Position numbers and translations under genes: made by a program. Source: Centrapalus pauciflorus (lineage: Eukaryota; Streptophyta; Magnoliopsida; Asterales; Asteraceae). Taken from it: DNA of 64,000 nt. Where the stretch lies: NCBI GenBank assembly GCA_020465985.1, contig JAANYP010002038.1:248001-312000 (forward strand), in the 5' to 3' direction. Of this stretch, positions 1 to 10,615 are shown piece by piece. The notes under the pieces were generated by a model. That model was given only the letters and a program-made list of their open reading frames with translations. It was not told the origin of the DNA and did no database searches. Position 1 is the stretch's first letter. Each line of letters opens with the position of its first letter.

Positions 1-428
1 GAAGAGATTTGAAGATCAGAGAGAGACAAATAAAGAAGAAATTTTATCTGAAGATTCAGAGATGAAAGAGAAGAAAAGAGAAAAGATTTGAAGTTCCTGA
101 CTTGGGCTTTAAATGAAAAATTGTTTTCATCTCTAAGGGGGAGATTGTTGGGTACAATAATAAATAGAGTTGAAAACAATATTTTCTAATAGTTCAGGGA
201 CTGAATTGTAAATACACAATAGTTATATTGTGTATATAAATAGAAGTTTATTGTAATGTTGAGAAGAACGTAGCTTGGACAGATCTAGAGAAGAATTGCT
301 TAGCAAGTCAAGAAACCCCAATGTAATATTCTCTCTATTAATCATTCAATAGATTGTGTTGATAATTGTTGTTTTTATTCATATTGATTGTTTGTATGTG
401 ATTGAATTGCAAGAAATATGAATTCACA
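1..428 (+). mobile_element. 3' end of copia element H (internal tail, PPT, 3' LTR)
   Basis: A purine-rich internal tail (1-132) leads into the polypurine tract CTAAGGGGGAGAT at about 133-145. An LTR of 283 bp follows at 146-428, starting TGTTGGGTAC and ending GAATTCACA. The LTR end resembles the ends of the D LTR (46875-47475) and of solo LTR B (47123-47415), so H belongs to the same group of short-LTR Sirevirus-like copia elements. At 429 the sequence changes abruptly to the minus-strand extra ORF of element D, so H is inserted in D. The rest of H, including its other LTR and the matching TSD, lies left of the window, so the TSD cannot be checked. The internal tail has no long open frame. 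Confidence 0.75.
146..428 (+). repeat. 3' LTR of element H
   Basis: The LTR begins with TGTTGGG directly after a GGGGGAGA polypurine tract and ends with CA at the junction with element D. The right end was placed by similarity to the D LTR end (GATTCACA) and by the resumption of D's reading frame just after it. It contains TATATAAATAG at about 232-242, a plausible TATA box for the LTR promoter. Confidence 0.72.
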
Positions 429-932
429 TATAAGATCATGAACTAGCTCTTCATCTGATACAAAATCTTCATAATCAGCTATGTCCGGAAAGTTCATGGT
501 ATGAATTTTGCGCGGTAGAAACAGGTTATGGCGAAGCCTGGCAAGGGTGATCTTTGCCTTAAACTGATCTATTGTAACCTTAAAGTGATGATTTCCATAA
601 GCCAATTCAAACTTTATCGTGTGCCAGAATTGTTGTAAGTAGACTTGGGGGATAGAAGATTTATACGGTAACAGGTAGCCTAGAGGATATCCTTTAAGTA
701 TGTCTACAATAATGGGATGGCTGACTTTTATGATTTTTGGATCAAGTCTGTGGTTATTGTCACGAAAAGGCAGGCAATATTTTGTTTTCACAAGGTGAGT
801 GTCTGGGATGGGTGATGACGGTGAAGGTCGGGTAACGGAGGCTGATTTCACTAGTTTTGAGACCAGTGTATGGTTGGATGATGAATGAGAATCAGAAGAA
901 CTGGAATGTTGAGATTGAGCTTGGGAAGCCAT
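429..932 (-). pseudogene. Extra ('env-like') ORF of element D, cut by H
   Basis: The frame starts at ATG 932-930 (MASQAQ) and is open up to the H junction. After a Ser/His-rich start of about 45 residues comes a globular part containing 'PQVYLQQFWHTIKF' and 'ITLARLRHNLFLP'. The same block is seen in the extra ORF of C ('PQIYLQQFWNRLQYF'), so the two are homologous. In Sireviruses the ORF in this position is called envelope-like. I see no signal peptide or membrane helix here. The function is unknown. The C-terminal part is lost to the insertion of H or lies further left. The start was chosen because a splice acceptor (TTTTTCACAG) ends at 940, 7 nt upstream of the ATG. Confidence 0.65.
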
Positions 933-939
933 TTGAAAC

Positions 940-2267
940 CTGTGAAAAATAATAAACATGTTAGAAAAATCAGATAAACAAATGGAATCCTGCAAATAGA
1001 AAAATAAACATTTTGCTAGAAATTAGAAAAATATGTGTTTTACTGTTTAAAGCATCAAGATTCCAGACAATAATATTAAAATATTATTGTTAGGATTTCA
1101 AAGTCAATCATTAAGAGACCAATGTTAGAAAAACACATATTTTAAAAATTTCTTGAAAAATGTAAATTTTTTTTGAAAAATTAGAAATCGTCCACACTTG
1201 GTAAAGTTTTGGAAATTTTAAAGTGAAACTCGATTGAAACATGAAAAGTCTCGGATGACACATGATTCAACTCGAATTACTTAAGAATGAAACTCGAATT
1301 GAATAAATGATTTCTCGAATGAAGTACCAAACAACTCGAATGAATTAGCAGTCATCTCGAATGAAATGATTGACCAACTCGAATCATGTTGACCATTTCT
1401 CGAAATACTCATGAATCGAGTTGAAACAGTTAAAAGTATTTGCAAGGCATGAACAATGCAACTCGAATGAATAAAAGAGTTTCTCGGATAGACTGGGAAT
1501 TCAACTCGAATATAAGTATGAGTTTCTCGAATGCCTAAGAAAAATACATGAAATAAAACTAAGTCTTATCCTAGGGAACTCGAATAAGAAAGAATGTTCC
1601 TCGAACGACTCATGAATCCAACTCGAATTGAATTGGAATTAACTCGAACCATATTATTATGGAGAGACTGGTTTTGAAAATTTTCTAAGTCCCTAAACAT
1701 TCCCAACTAGAATAAAAGCAAAAATTTCTCGAATCATGAAGTATCCAACTCGAGTGAAACTAAAAGTTTCTCGAGCTGCACTTCATGCAACTCGATCAAA
1801 TCATAAAATGATTCGAATGTTTTGTTGATCGAGTTATCAAATTATAAACTTTTCTAAGTCCTATATGTCACTGATAAACTTCAAAAATCATTCCGTGGAC
1901 ATTTTTGACTATCCATTGATTGTTTGTTACTCGAAATTTGATTTTGAACACATTTTGTTTACTGAACTTTGTCGAGAAACACTCTTTTCGACCCAAAAAA
2001 TCCAAATTTCAGTTACAAAAACATGAAAGTTTTTAACAATAAAAATTCAAAATAATGTTTGTGTGTTTTGAAATGAGACTTGAAATTTAATATTCAAGTT
2101 CATAGAATCAATACGCATTCAAACACACTATCAGTTTCATATTATAACCACCTACACAATAAAACCCATGAACGCATACATTACATATCACGAACACACA
2201 CCGTGCACAAAACTCGAAAAGAAATTATGAAAATGAACAAACAATAACAAAAACAGTAAACACTTAC
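940..2267 (-). other. Candidate 5'-UTR intron before the extra ORF of D
   Basis: On the minus strand a consensus donor GTAAGTG starts at 2267 and a pyrimidine-rich acceptor ATTTTTCACAG ends at 940, just before the ATG at 932. The 1328-bp interval is AT-rich, non-coding and carries the CTCGAAT array at about 1220-1835. The interval is called an intron from splice-site sequence alone. The parallel arrangement in element C (40996-42043) supports it. Confidence 0.5.
1220..1840. repeat. CTCGAAT short-motif array in D
   Basis: About 20 copies of CTCGA(A/G/T), mostly as AACTCGAATG or TTTCTCGAATG, are spaced 15-60 bp apart in about 600 bp. Nearly all are in the same orientation, with a few reversed (ATCGAGTTG near 1426 and 1830). 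The spacers are not conserved, so this is not a tandem satellite. The same motif in the same orientation fills the leader of D at 45990-46570. Confidence 0.8.
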
Positions 2268-2379
2268 AATTTTCTTATTCATAAATTAAAAATCTTGATC
2301 AGAAATCAGGTTTCTTCGTACTTAAGAAAACTTGAGAATGAGTTTTCGGAGAAGAATTTGAACAGTAACCGAGGAGATT

Positions 2380-2430
2380 GAAAAAGTGACTTTGAAATTC
2401 AAATTTCAAATTTATACAGAATTTGAAATT
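2380..2430 (-). promoter_or_regulatory. Candidate internal promoter for the extra ORF of D
   Basis: Reading the minus strand, TATAAAT lies at 2416-2410, followed by a pyrimidine-rich leader (TCACTTTTTCAATCTCCTCG) and the splice donor at 2267. A start about 30 nt after the box would give a first exon near 120 nt. The layout matches the one at 40822-40995 in element C. Confidence 0.42.
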
Positions 2431-2607
2431 TTGAAAAAGCCCATTATCTCTTTAAACTTTTTAAGCCCATTTATTTACACAAAAAAAATATTCACACATA
2501 CACACAAAATAAAAAAAGTTAACAACTAAAAAAAAATGAACAAACAAAAACTAAAAAATATTAAAAAAATTTTAACTAACAAAAAAATAAAGGATAAAAA
2601 AATTGTT

Positions 2608-2777
2608 GCTCCCCTTTGAATTTCGCATATTAGCTCCCCCTCAGATGAATACCTCTTTAAATGACAGCTCCCCCTACAAAAATAATCAGATAAAAATTTA
2701 TCAGATATTTTAAAAATCAGATAAAAATTTATCAGATATTTTAAAAATCAGATAAACTTTCTGTCTGCTCCCCCTGC
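2608..2777 (-). other. Four polypurine-tract-like blocks in D
   Basis: Minus-strand blocks reading GGGG(G)AGC end at about 2608, 2633, 2667 and 2767. They lie between the end of RNase H and the internal promoter. Multiple polypurine tracts downstream of pol are a described feature of Sireviruses. Here they lie about 2 kb before the place where D's 3' LTR can be expected. Confidence 0.55.
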
Positions 2778-2950
2778 ACATGACAATCCGAATATGTTAA
2801 ACTTTGAAAAATTAAACTTTAAAATTCTAATGAGATTAACAACATATTTAATCAGATAAAAAATGTAAATTTAAAATTATAGTTTGTATCAACTGAATGT
2901 TTAAATCTAACGATTCAACATACACAATTTGTATACCAAAAAATTAAATC

Positions 2951-3346
2951 GTTATTCATCTAAGGCTTTGGTAAACAAATCAGCTAATTGATATTCAGTG
3001 GGTACAAAATATAATTCTACATTACCATTTTATACATGATCTTTTATAAAGTGATACCAGATGTCAATGTGTTTGGTTTTTGAATGTTGCACCGGATTCG
3101 AAGCTATAGCTATGGCACTTTGTGAATCACAGTAAATGGAAATCTTTTGCGGTGTAAACCTGTAGTCTCTGAGTTGGCTTTTCATCCACAACACTTGTGA
3201 ACAGCACGACGATACTGCTACGTATTCAGCTTCTGCTATTGACAGTGATACACAATGTTGCTTTTTGGATGACCAGCAGACAGGTTTGTCACCCAGGAAT
3301 TGTACTGCTCCTGATGTGCTTTTTCGATCCATTTTGTCACCTGCGT
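2951..3346 (-). pseudogene. RNase H C-terminal part of D pol
   Basis: The minus strand encodes the Ty1/copia RNase H segment with 'DRKSTSGAVQFLG', 'SLSIAEAEYVA', 'IYCDSQSAIAIA' and 'HSKTKHIDI', ending in the usual 'LADLFTKAL' tail near 2960. An in-frame stop lies at 3032-3030 (after KDHV). The N-terminal part of this domain is at 25329 and above, separated by the insertion of G. The TSD TGCGT (3342-3346) marks the break. Confidence 0.85.
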
Positions 3347-3669
3347 TGTAACATCCTCGAATTTAATTCAGATTTATTTAGATGGATAATTTATAATTAA
3401 ATTGAATTATGAGCAATGATTATGTATTTGGATATTTAAAAGTTTGTCGTGATTTTTAAGAAAATTGAGAACTTTGAATTATTATTATGGAGTATTAATG
3501 AATTTTAAGCTGAATAATCAAAGTTGGTTGCATTATATGGAAATTTAGAGTTTTTAATTATTAAGTGAAAAATAATTATTAAGGATAATAAATAAAAGAT
3601 AGAATTCTTTTGTTTTATAAATCAGTATTTTATGGAACCGGATGAGGGGTGAAATGTGCAAAATGGGGA

Positions 3670-3872
3670 AAGATGGGAATAAAAAGGCCAAATGCCTTCC
3701 ATTTCACCATTTACTCTCTCTCTCTAGAACTCTCCCTACTTTCTCTCTACCTTCTCTCTAGATTTCCTCCCAAACCGACCGGCCGATTGTCGAGTTCTAT
3801 ACGTCATCGGAAAGATCTTGAGGAGTATTACAACAATCTACGGTTACATTTGTGATCTCGTACGAATTTGAG
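3670..3872 (+). promoter_or_regulatory. Candidate LTR core promoter and first exon of G
   Basis: GGAATAAAAAGGCC lies at about 3675, followed about 30 nt on by the CT-rich tract TTTACTCTCTCTCTCT, a typical plant transcription start context. The donor GAATTTGAG|GTAAGAAT follows at 3872/3873. The CT-rich tract, the CCGACC(G)GCC segment and the donor are conserved in the related solo LTR at 55521-57820. Confidence 0.45.
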
Positions 3873-4084
3873 GTAAGAATCGACCTTTTAAGATTTTATA
3901 TGTTCGGTTTTGAAGATAGAAATTCGAATTTATTATTTCTTGTGTGAATAAAGCTAATTTGGCTTGAGTTTTAACAAGAATATGATAGAGTATGTATAAT
4001 ATAATCGAAACTAGGCTTAATACTTAACATATTCGTGATTTTTAGACTTAGAAATGTATGATTTAAGCTGTATATATGAACAAA

Positions 4085-4580
4085 TTCGAGAATGCCAAGA
4101 ACAAAGTCGAAATGCATGAACAAACTCGATTTCTAAGTTAGATTCGAAATTATGTTCGAAATTAACATTAAAATCGAATGGGCTTCGAGTTTAACCCCAA
4201 ATTCGAATGAGAATTCGAATTTATGTACCCATATTCGACTTTAATCATTAAATTTGAAGCTTGTGATTCAAATTTATACCATGTTCGAATTTAATGTTCT
4301 GGAATTTAGCATTGGAGTCGAAATTGGTGCTATACTCGAATATATTTAATAAAACCCATAGACAACGCATAAAATAACAAAATAAATTCTAAGTGTTGGA
4401 ATCCGGATGGGGTCCGAATTCGGATATGGTCCGAAATTAATATAGGTTCGAATTTAATATGGAGATTCGAATTTATTTTCGAACTTAGCTGAAATTCGAA
4501 TTTAACAGGGATCCGAAATTGACATGGTCCGAACTTGATATGGGGACCGAATTAGGACTTATATGGATCCGAATTTGGGA
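4085..4580. repeat. TCGAAT/CCGAA motif array in the 5' LTR of G
   Basis: More than 20 copies of TTCGAAT, ATTCGAA and CCGAA(T/A) occur in about 500 bp with irregular spacers. One stretch near 4412 reads GGTCCGAATTCGGA, the same core found repeatedly in copia element C. The array's 3' part is repeated at 24220-24390 in the 3' LTR. Confidence 0.75.
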
Positions 4581-5519
4581 TGAAATGTTGCAAAAACTTA
4601 TAAATTTTAGTTTTATGAAATTAAACAGATATTGACACGATGTGTTGTTACAACTGACTTACAGGTCCCTTGTGGTGTTGTTTAACCCACAGTGGGGTAC
4701 TTTGTGGATCCAGTTGAAATCCCGAGGAGAAATAATATTGCTTAGAGTTTAATAACGCACCCACTGTGAGTACAGTAGATTTCGCATGTTTATATCTGTT
4801 TTATGATAGCTTTTGCCTGCTGAGACGTGTTGCTTCAATTGTTATTTGGAACTCTACTAACTTGCGTAGATTTAGATGCACATTCATATTTGTTGCATGT
4901 CCGTTCGTTTGTTGTGCATCTAGTGATGGACCGGTGGGTCGTATCAATTACTCCGATGTTACTGCGCTATATGACCCGGAGCTGATCTCTCCGAGGTTCT
5001 GGTAGGCAGTATGTCATCCCCGATCGTACGTTTGTCTCAGATGGTATGTTTTATGCCGAGCTTTGGGCTCGAAGGAGCTGCGGCTCTGGTTCCGTACTTG
5101 GTGTACGAAGAGGGTATACGATGTTTGTCATCGGTGTTACTCTTGGGGCTTCATAAAGATTTATAAAATGCGTAATCTATGTATTCACTAAGCATTCGCT
5201 TATCCCTCAGTTGTCTATTTTTACAGGAAAAGGGAAGTCTGCTGCCGGACCCTCTAGTTAGGTCGTGTGTGAAGTTCTTGGAAGATTTCTACTACTCAGT
5301 CGGTAATTATGCTTTGGGACAGTGTTGTAATATATTCTGGATGTTGTAATAATTGAATTGGGTATGTAGACTTAGATTTGGTACCTTGTAGCACCGTAGG
5401 GTGTTTGACACTGTTGCGTTACTTTATTTATGTATTTTAATGCTTCCGCACTTAAACTAGGTTATCAGATCATTATGTCTTGTAATTGGTGGTTAATGTG
5501 GCAAGGGTGTCACATGAGA

Positions 5520-5533
5520 TGGTATCAGAGCAG
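5520..5533 (+). other. Primer binding site of G
   Basis: TGGTATCAGAGCAG, complementary to the 3' end of initiator tRNA-Met, starts 5 nt after the end of the 5' LTR. Confidence 0.88.
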
Positions 5534-5734
5534 TAGTTTGAGATTCAAGTGTCCGTGAGGTCTTGGTCTCAAACATTAAGTGATGATATGTAGTGATTCT
5601 AAGTAATGATCCGAACTAAGATAGGTTACGATCTAGTAATTATAGGGATTGACTATCATGCGGGACAAATGGGGTGGTGTCTTTAAATTAATGACATGTT
5701 GCTAAACAAGTTATATGTTTTATATTTTCAGAAC

Positions 5735-7517
5735 ATGTATGGAGGAGGAATGACACCTGAAGAAACAAGGGAGATGATGCTAGCCATGATGGCTGAGCAG
5801 AACAAGATGATTCAAGATCAGTTTCGGGCTCGAGATGAGGCCGAAGCTAAGAGAAGGGAAGACAAGAGAAAGAATAAAGAAAAAGAATGGGGTAACAATG
5901 AGGAACAAGATGACAACACTGGGTCACCTAACAAACCCAAAGGTTGTCGGTTTATGGATTTCAAAGGAAATGGTGTTGTAGAATTCAATGGACTGGGAGA
6001 CGCTGTTGCCGCACTCGAATGGATAACGGCAACCGAACGGACATTCCGAATCAGCGACTATGCTGAGAAGGACATGGTTCGGTATGCTACTGCGATGTTC
6101 ACTAACGACGCAATCATGTGGTGGAATTCCATGGTTAATGCTTTAACCTTGGAGAAAGTGGCTGTTATGACGTGGGCTGAGTTCACTGATTTGTTCACTC
6201 AGCAGTATTGTCTGGTTGATGAGCACCGAAGACTGGAGGCAAAGTTCATGGCCTTGACAGGGGACTAAGACTGTGTCCCAGTATACTGTGGAGTTCACTA
6301 GGCTGAGTTTGTTTGTGCCTCATCAAGTCGATACTGAGGAAAGGAAAGTGACCAGGTTCGAGGCTGGTCTGGATTTTGACATTAGGAGGGTCATGAGCAA
6401 CGTCCGTTACCCTACATTTGCTGGTTTACTTGAGGCTTCCAGAAATGTAGAACAGATTCTGATTATGTCGGGTTACTCGATTGGGTCCGCTGCTGCTTCC
6501 ACCAACCCAACACAGCCATCACCGCCGAAGCGCCAACGTGAGGGAGGATACTCGGGATCTTCCCGATCGTCGCCGTACTCGCCTCAACAGTCTTATCGCC
6601 GACAGTCTGGTTCTTCTGGTCGCGCTCGTGCTTATTCCATCAACACCGAGCCGCAATATTGCAATAAGTGTCATCTGGAGCACTTTGGCAAGTGTACTAA
6701 TGGACGCGCTTGCTTTTGCTGTGGAGAATTGGGTCATTTTCAGAGCGAGTGTCCACGAAAAGGTGATGCTTGCTATAAGTGTGGGGTATGGGGACACTAT
6801 AGTAGGAACTGTAGGAAGAATGCTCCAGCAGCTGCTGCTCCATCATCGATCCGATCATCTGGAGGATCTAGTGGTGGTTCAGTCAACCGCCGGAATCAGC
6901 CACAAAGGGCACCGGCTCGTGCTTTTCAGATAACGGCGGAGGAGGCCAGGGAAAACACAGAGGTGGTTACAGGTACGTTTATTGTAAATTCCTTGCCTGC
7001 ACGAGTTCTTTTTGATTCGGGTGCCAACCGGTCCTTTGTGTCTACTGTTTTTGCACAACGACTTGCCATGCCACTGTCTAGATTATCTGCTGTACTTGAC
7101 ATAGAAACTGCTAGCAACACTTTAGTCAAGGTAGATCACGTATACCGTAATTGCACATTAGTAATTGAAGTTGTAGTCTTCAATTTAGATCTGATTCCGA
7201 TAGAGTTCAGCGAGTTTGACGTGATTGTCGGGATGGACTGGTTGATCGAAAATGAAGCCCACATAGTTTGTAAGAATCGTATGATAAAGATAACTACTCC
7301 GGAGGGGCGTGAGATTTGTATTTACGGGGATAGGAGAAGCGGGGATCTGTGTTTGTTGACTATTGCAAAAGCCCGAAAGCTTGTTGCAAAGGGTTGTGAG
7401 TCTTATTTGGCATACGCTATTGATGCCAAAGCTGAGAAGAAGACCTTGGCCGATGTGCATGTTGTTTCACAATTCCCAGATGTGTTTCCGGAAGACTTGT
7501 CTGGCGTACTGTCCTGA
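5735..7517 (+). pseudogene. gag and protease of G
   Basis: The start is at ATG 5735 (MYGGGMTPEE). The capsid-like part contains 'LEWITATERTFRI' and 'IMWWNSMV'. A frameshift lies near 6265. The frame beginning at 6273 continues the capsid ('RRVMSNVRYPTFAGLLEASR'), then a Ser/Arg-rich linker, then three Cys-rich knuckles ('CNKCHLEHFGKC', 'CFCCGELGHFQSEC', 'CYKCGVWGHYSRNC') at about 6660-6820. The retropepsin core 'VLFDSGANRSFV' is at about 7003-7040 and 'FDVIVGMDWL' at about 7215. The frame ends at a frameshift near 7512. It is the structural and maturation part of the element and is not expressible as one protein in this copy. Confidence 0.88.
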
Positions 7518-9339
7518 GAGACAAGTGGAGTTCAGAATTGACCTAATCCCTGGAGCTGCACCGGTAGCTCGTTCTCCTTATCGTCTTGCTCCTACCGAGA
7601 TGCAAGAGATGATGAAACAACTCTAGGAGTTGTTGGACAAGGGCTTCATTCGACCGAGTTCATCACCATGGGGAGCTCTGGTATTATTTGTTAAGAAGAA
7701 AGATGGCACGATGCGAATGTGCATTGATTACCGGGAGCTGAATAAGTTGACAATCAAGAACAAGTATCCATTGCCACGGATAGATGACTTATTTGATCAA
7801 CTACATGGGGCTAGTGTGTTCTCCAAGATTGATTTGAGGTCGGGGTACCATCAGTTGAAGGTACGAGAAGAGGATGTGCCTAAGACAGCATTTAGAACAC
7901 GTTATGGGCATTATGAGTTCTTGGTTATGCCTTTCGGGTTAACCAATGCCCCGGCTGTCTTTATGGATTTGATGAATAGAGTGTGCAGACCGATGTTGGA
8001 CAAGTCTGTAATCGTGTTCATTGATGACATTTTGGTGTACTCTAAGTCTGAGGCCGAACATGCTGAACTTTTAAAGGAGTTGTTAGAATTGTTGAGAAAA
8101 GAGGAGTTGTACGCCAAATTCTCAAAGTGTGAGTTTTGGCTACAACAGATACAGTTTCTAGGACATGTGATTTCGGGGGCTGGGATTTCAGTAGATCCGG
8201 CTAAGGTAGAAGCGATAAAGAATTGGGAGCCGCCTCGTTCAGCCACAGAAGTTAGGAGTTTTCTTGGACTGGCGGGCTACTATAGGAGGTTTATACAGGA
8301 CTTTTCAAAGATTGCAGTTCCTTTAACTGCATTGACAAAGAAGAATGCACCTTTTTTCTGGGAAACCGTGCAGCAAGAGGCGTTTGATATTTTGAAGAAG
8401 ACGCTAAGTGAAGCTCCGATACTTGCTTTACCAGAGGGCAATGAGGATTTTGTAGTATACACTGATGCATCGAGATTGGGATTAGGCGCTGTACTGATGC
8501 AGCGTGGAAAGGTTATAGCATATGCTTCAAGACAGTTGAAGCATCATGAGAAGAATTATTCGACTCATGATTTGGAGTTGACCGCAGTTACATTTGCATT
8601 GAAGTTGTGGAGGCACTATCTTTACGGGACTAAGTGTCAATTATACACGGACCATAAGAGTTTAAAGTACATCTTTAGTCAGAAGGAGCTCAATATGAGG
8701 CAGAGACGATCAATGGAATTAATAAAGGATTATGATTGGGAAATCCTTTATCACCCGGGAAAGGCTAACGTAGTATCCGATGCTTTAAGTCGCAAAGCTT
8801 ATGCTAAGGATTGCTGCTATATGATGACGTCCACGATGTTAACTTCCACAATAATTGATGATGTTAAAGCTGCTCAAGTGGAAGCTTTGAAGGAAGAAAA
8901 CATTGGTGATGAAGATATAAGGGTACAGATGAAGATAATGGAAACAAGTGAGTCGGGATTGAAAGGTGTATACGGGAGGATTTGGGTGCCGAAGTTTGGT
9001 GGAATGAGACGAGTGATCATTGAAGAGGCACATCAATCCAAGTTTTCTGTACTTCCTGGAAGTACAAAGATGTACAACGAGCTGAAAGCAGACTTTTGGT
9101 TGAAGAAAGACATAGGTCAGTATGTAGAAAGGTGTCGAACTTGTCGGCTGGTGAAAGCCGAACATCAGCAACCATACGGCAGTCTGCAACCACTTCACAT
9201 TCCGGAATGGAAGTGGGAACATATTACGATGGACTTCATTACGAAATTGCCGAAAACTAGGCGTCAACACGATGCAGTCTGGGTAATAGTGGATAGACTG
9301 ACTAAGTCGGCACACTTTATTCCGATAAGAGAGAGTTAA
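7518..9339 (+). pseudogene. Reverse transcriptase, RNase H and integrase N-terminus of G
   Basis: After a stop at 7624-7626 the frame is open from 7630. RT shows 'KKKDGTMRMCIDYRELN', 'FSKIDLRSGYHQ' and the catalytic 'VIVFIDDILVYS' at about 8005-8045. RNase H shows 'VVYTDASRLGLGAVLMQ', 'LELTAVTFALKLWRHYL' and 'YTDHKSLKYIF' (8450-8680), followed by 'VSDALSRK'. The integrase zinc finger is seen as 'H..K....PG..K.....' then 'CRTCRLVKA' (about 9025-9165), then the start of the catalytic core ('ITMDFITKLPK'). A TAA at 9337-9339 interrupts the integrase in frame. The domain order RT-RNaseH-IN is diagnostic of Ty3/gypsy. Confidence 0.9.
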
Positions 9340-9342
9340 TCT

Positions 9343-10040
9343 TTGGAGAAGTTGGCTCAGATTTATATGGACGAGATCGTTTCTAGGCATGGAGTGCCTA
9401 AGTCCATAGTATCGGATCGAGATAGCCGATTTACTTCGAACTTCTGGTCGGCTTTGCAGGAAGGACTGGGTACAAGGATCGCTATGAGTACGGCCTATCG
9501 TCCGCAAACCGATGGCCAAAATGAACGAACAACCCTCACCTTGGAGGATATGATGAGATCATGTGTAATGGATCTTGGTGGCAATTGGGATGATCATCTG
9601 CCACTAATAGAGTTTTCGTATAACAACAGTTATCACATAACAATAAAGAAGGCGCCGTTTGAGGCTTTATATGGGAGAAGGTGTAGGACTCCTACTTGTT
9701 GGAGAGATGGTGAAACGCCGATTGCTGGGCCGACATTGCTTCAAGAAACAAACGAGAAGATACAATTGATTAGACAGAACATGAAGGCGGTCCAGGATCG
9801 TCAGAAAAGTTATTACGATAGGAGGCACAAATCAATCAACTTTGAAATAAATGATTGGGTATATCTGAAAGTATCACCTATGAGAGGTGTTACTCGTTTC
9901 GTGAAGAGAGGAAAGTTGGCCCCGAGATTCGTCGGACCATTCAAGATAATAGAAAAAGTGGGAAACCAGTCTTACCATTTAGGATTGCCTGAAGGAATGT
10001 CGGGCATACATCCGGTGTTCCATGTTGGAACCTTAGAAAG
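9343..10040 (+). pseudogene. Integrase catalytic core and C-terminal part of G
   Basis: This continues the integrase in the same frame after the TAA at 9337-9339. It shows 'SIVSDRDSRFTSNFW', 'STAYRPQTDGQNERT', the conserved 'FEALYGRRCRTP', and the GPY/F region 'PRFVGPFKIIEKVGNQSY'. A frameshift near 10035-10055 separates it from the chromodomain-like tail. Confidence 0.9.
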
Positions 10041-10274
10041 TCTTTTACTACTGAGAATGAGGATTGAGCTGATCACACTGAGCTGCAAGTTGATGAAAGG
10101 CTCCGGTATGTTGAGGAGCCGGAGTGTGTGTTAGATACTAAGGTGAAGAAATTAAGAAGCAAAGAGATAGAAATGGTGCTTGTACGTTGGATGCATCATA
10201 AAGGAGCGAATCATACATGGGAAACTAAGTCGGAAATGATGAAGAAATATCCGCAACTTTTTGGATCCAGTTAA
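10041..10274 (+). pseudogene. Chromodomain-like C-terminal tail of G integrase
   Basis: In a shifted frame the sequence encodes a tail with 'RYVEEPECVLDTKVKKL', 'EIEMVLVRWMHH' and 'NHTWETKSEMMKKYPQLF', then TAA at 10272-10274. This is the layout of the integrase chromodomain of plant chromoviruses, which guides integration toward particular chromatin. Typical chromodomain aromatic residues are only partly visible. Confidence 0.65.
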
Positions 10275-10311
10275 CTTCGAGGACGAAGTTTGAGCGTGGT
10301 GGAGCCCATGC

Positions 10312-10615
10312 TGTAACATCCTCGAATTTAATTCAGATTTATTTAGATGGATAATTTATAATTAAGTTGAATTATGAGCAATGATTATGTATTTGGATAT
10401 TTTTAAGTTTGTCGTGATTTTTAAGAAAATTGAGAACTTTGAATTATTATTATGGAGTATTAATGAATTTTAAGCTGAATTATGAAAGTTGGTTGCATTA
10501 TATGGAAATTTAGAGTTTTTAATTATTAAGTGAAAAATAATTTTTAAGGATAATAAATAAAAGATAGAATTCTTTTGTTTTATAATTCAGTATTTTATGG
10601 AACCGGATGGGGTCC
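10312..10615 (+). repeat. 3' LTR of G, first part
   Basis: The LTR starts TGTAACATCC after GTGGTGGAGCCCATGC. It matches 3347-3643, then jumps at the 7-bp CCGGATG to sequence equivalent to 4410, deleting 765 bp relative to the 5' LTR. The part ends at 10615 with GGTCC, the TSD of the inserted element E. It continues at 24220. Confidence 0.9.

Larger units (their letters stand above)
3347..5514 (+). repeat. 5' LTR of G
   Basis: The LTR is 2168 bp, TGTAACATCC...GTGTCACA. It contains a TATA-like AATAAAAAGG near 3678, a CT-rich start region (3711-3765), a splice donor GAG|GTAAGAAT at 3873, and an array of TCGAAT/CCGAA motifs (4085-4580). Unlike the 3' copy it keeps the 765 bp between the two CCGGATG copies at 3638 and 4403. 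Confidence 0.92.
3873..5731 (+). other. Candidate leader intron of G (LTR donor to gag acceptor)
   Basis: The donor is GAG|GTAAGAAT. The acceptor TTTTATATTTTCAG ends at 5731, 3 nt before the gag ATG at 5735. The 1859-bp interval would remove the motif array, the rest of the LTR and the primer binding site. A spliced transcript could serve only as mRNA and not as a template primed at this site. It is inferred from splice-site sequence and from conservation of the donor in the solo LTR at 55958. Confidence 0.42.

Noticed and set aside
1220..1840. Possible CRISPR-like array
   Set aside because: Repeats are only 7-10 bp and spacers are of irregular length, in a plant nuclear context with no cas genes.
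4766..5005. 79-codon frame repeated in both G LTRs
   Set aside because: Present only because both LTRs are copies; no start context or domain, and it lies inside the candidate leader intron.
8839..9519. Minus-strand frame of 226 codons
   Set aside because: Antisense to the clearly recognised integrase region of G; no similarity recognised.
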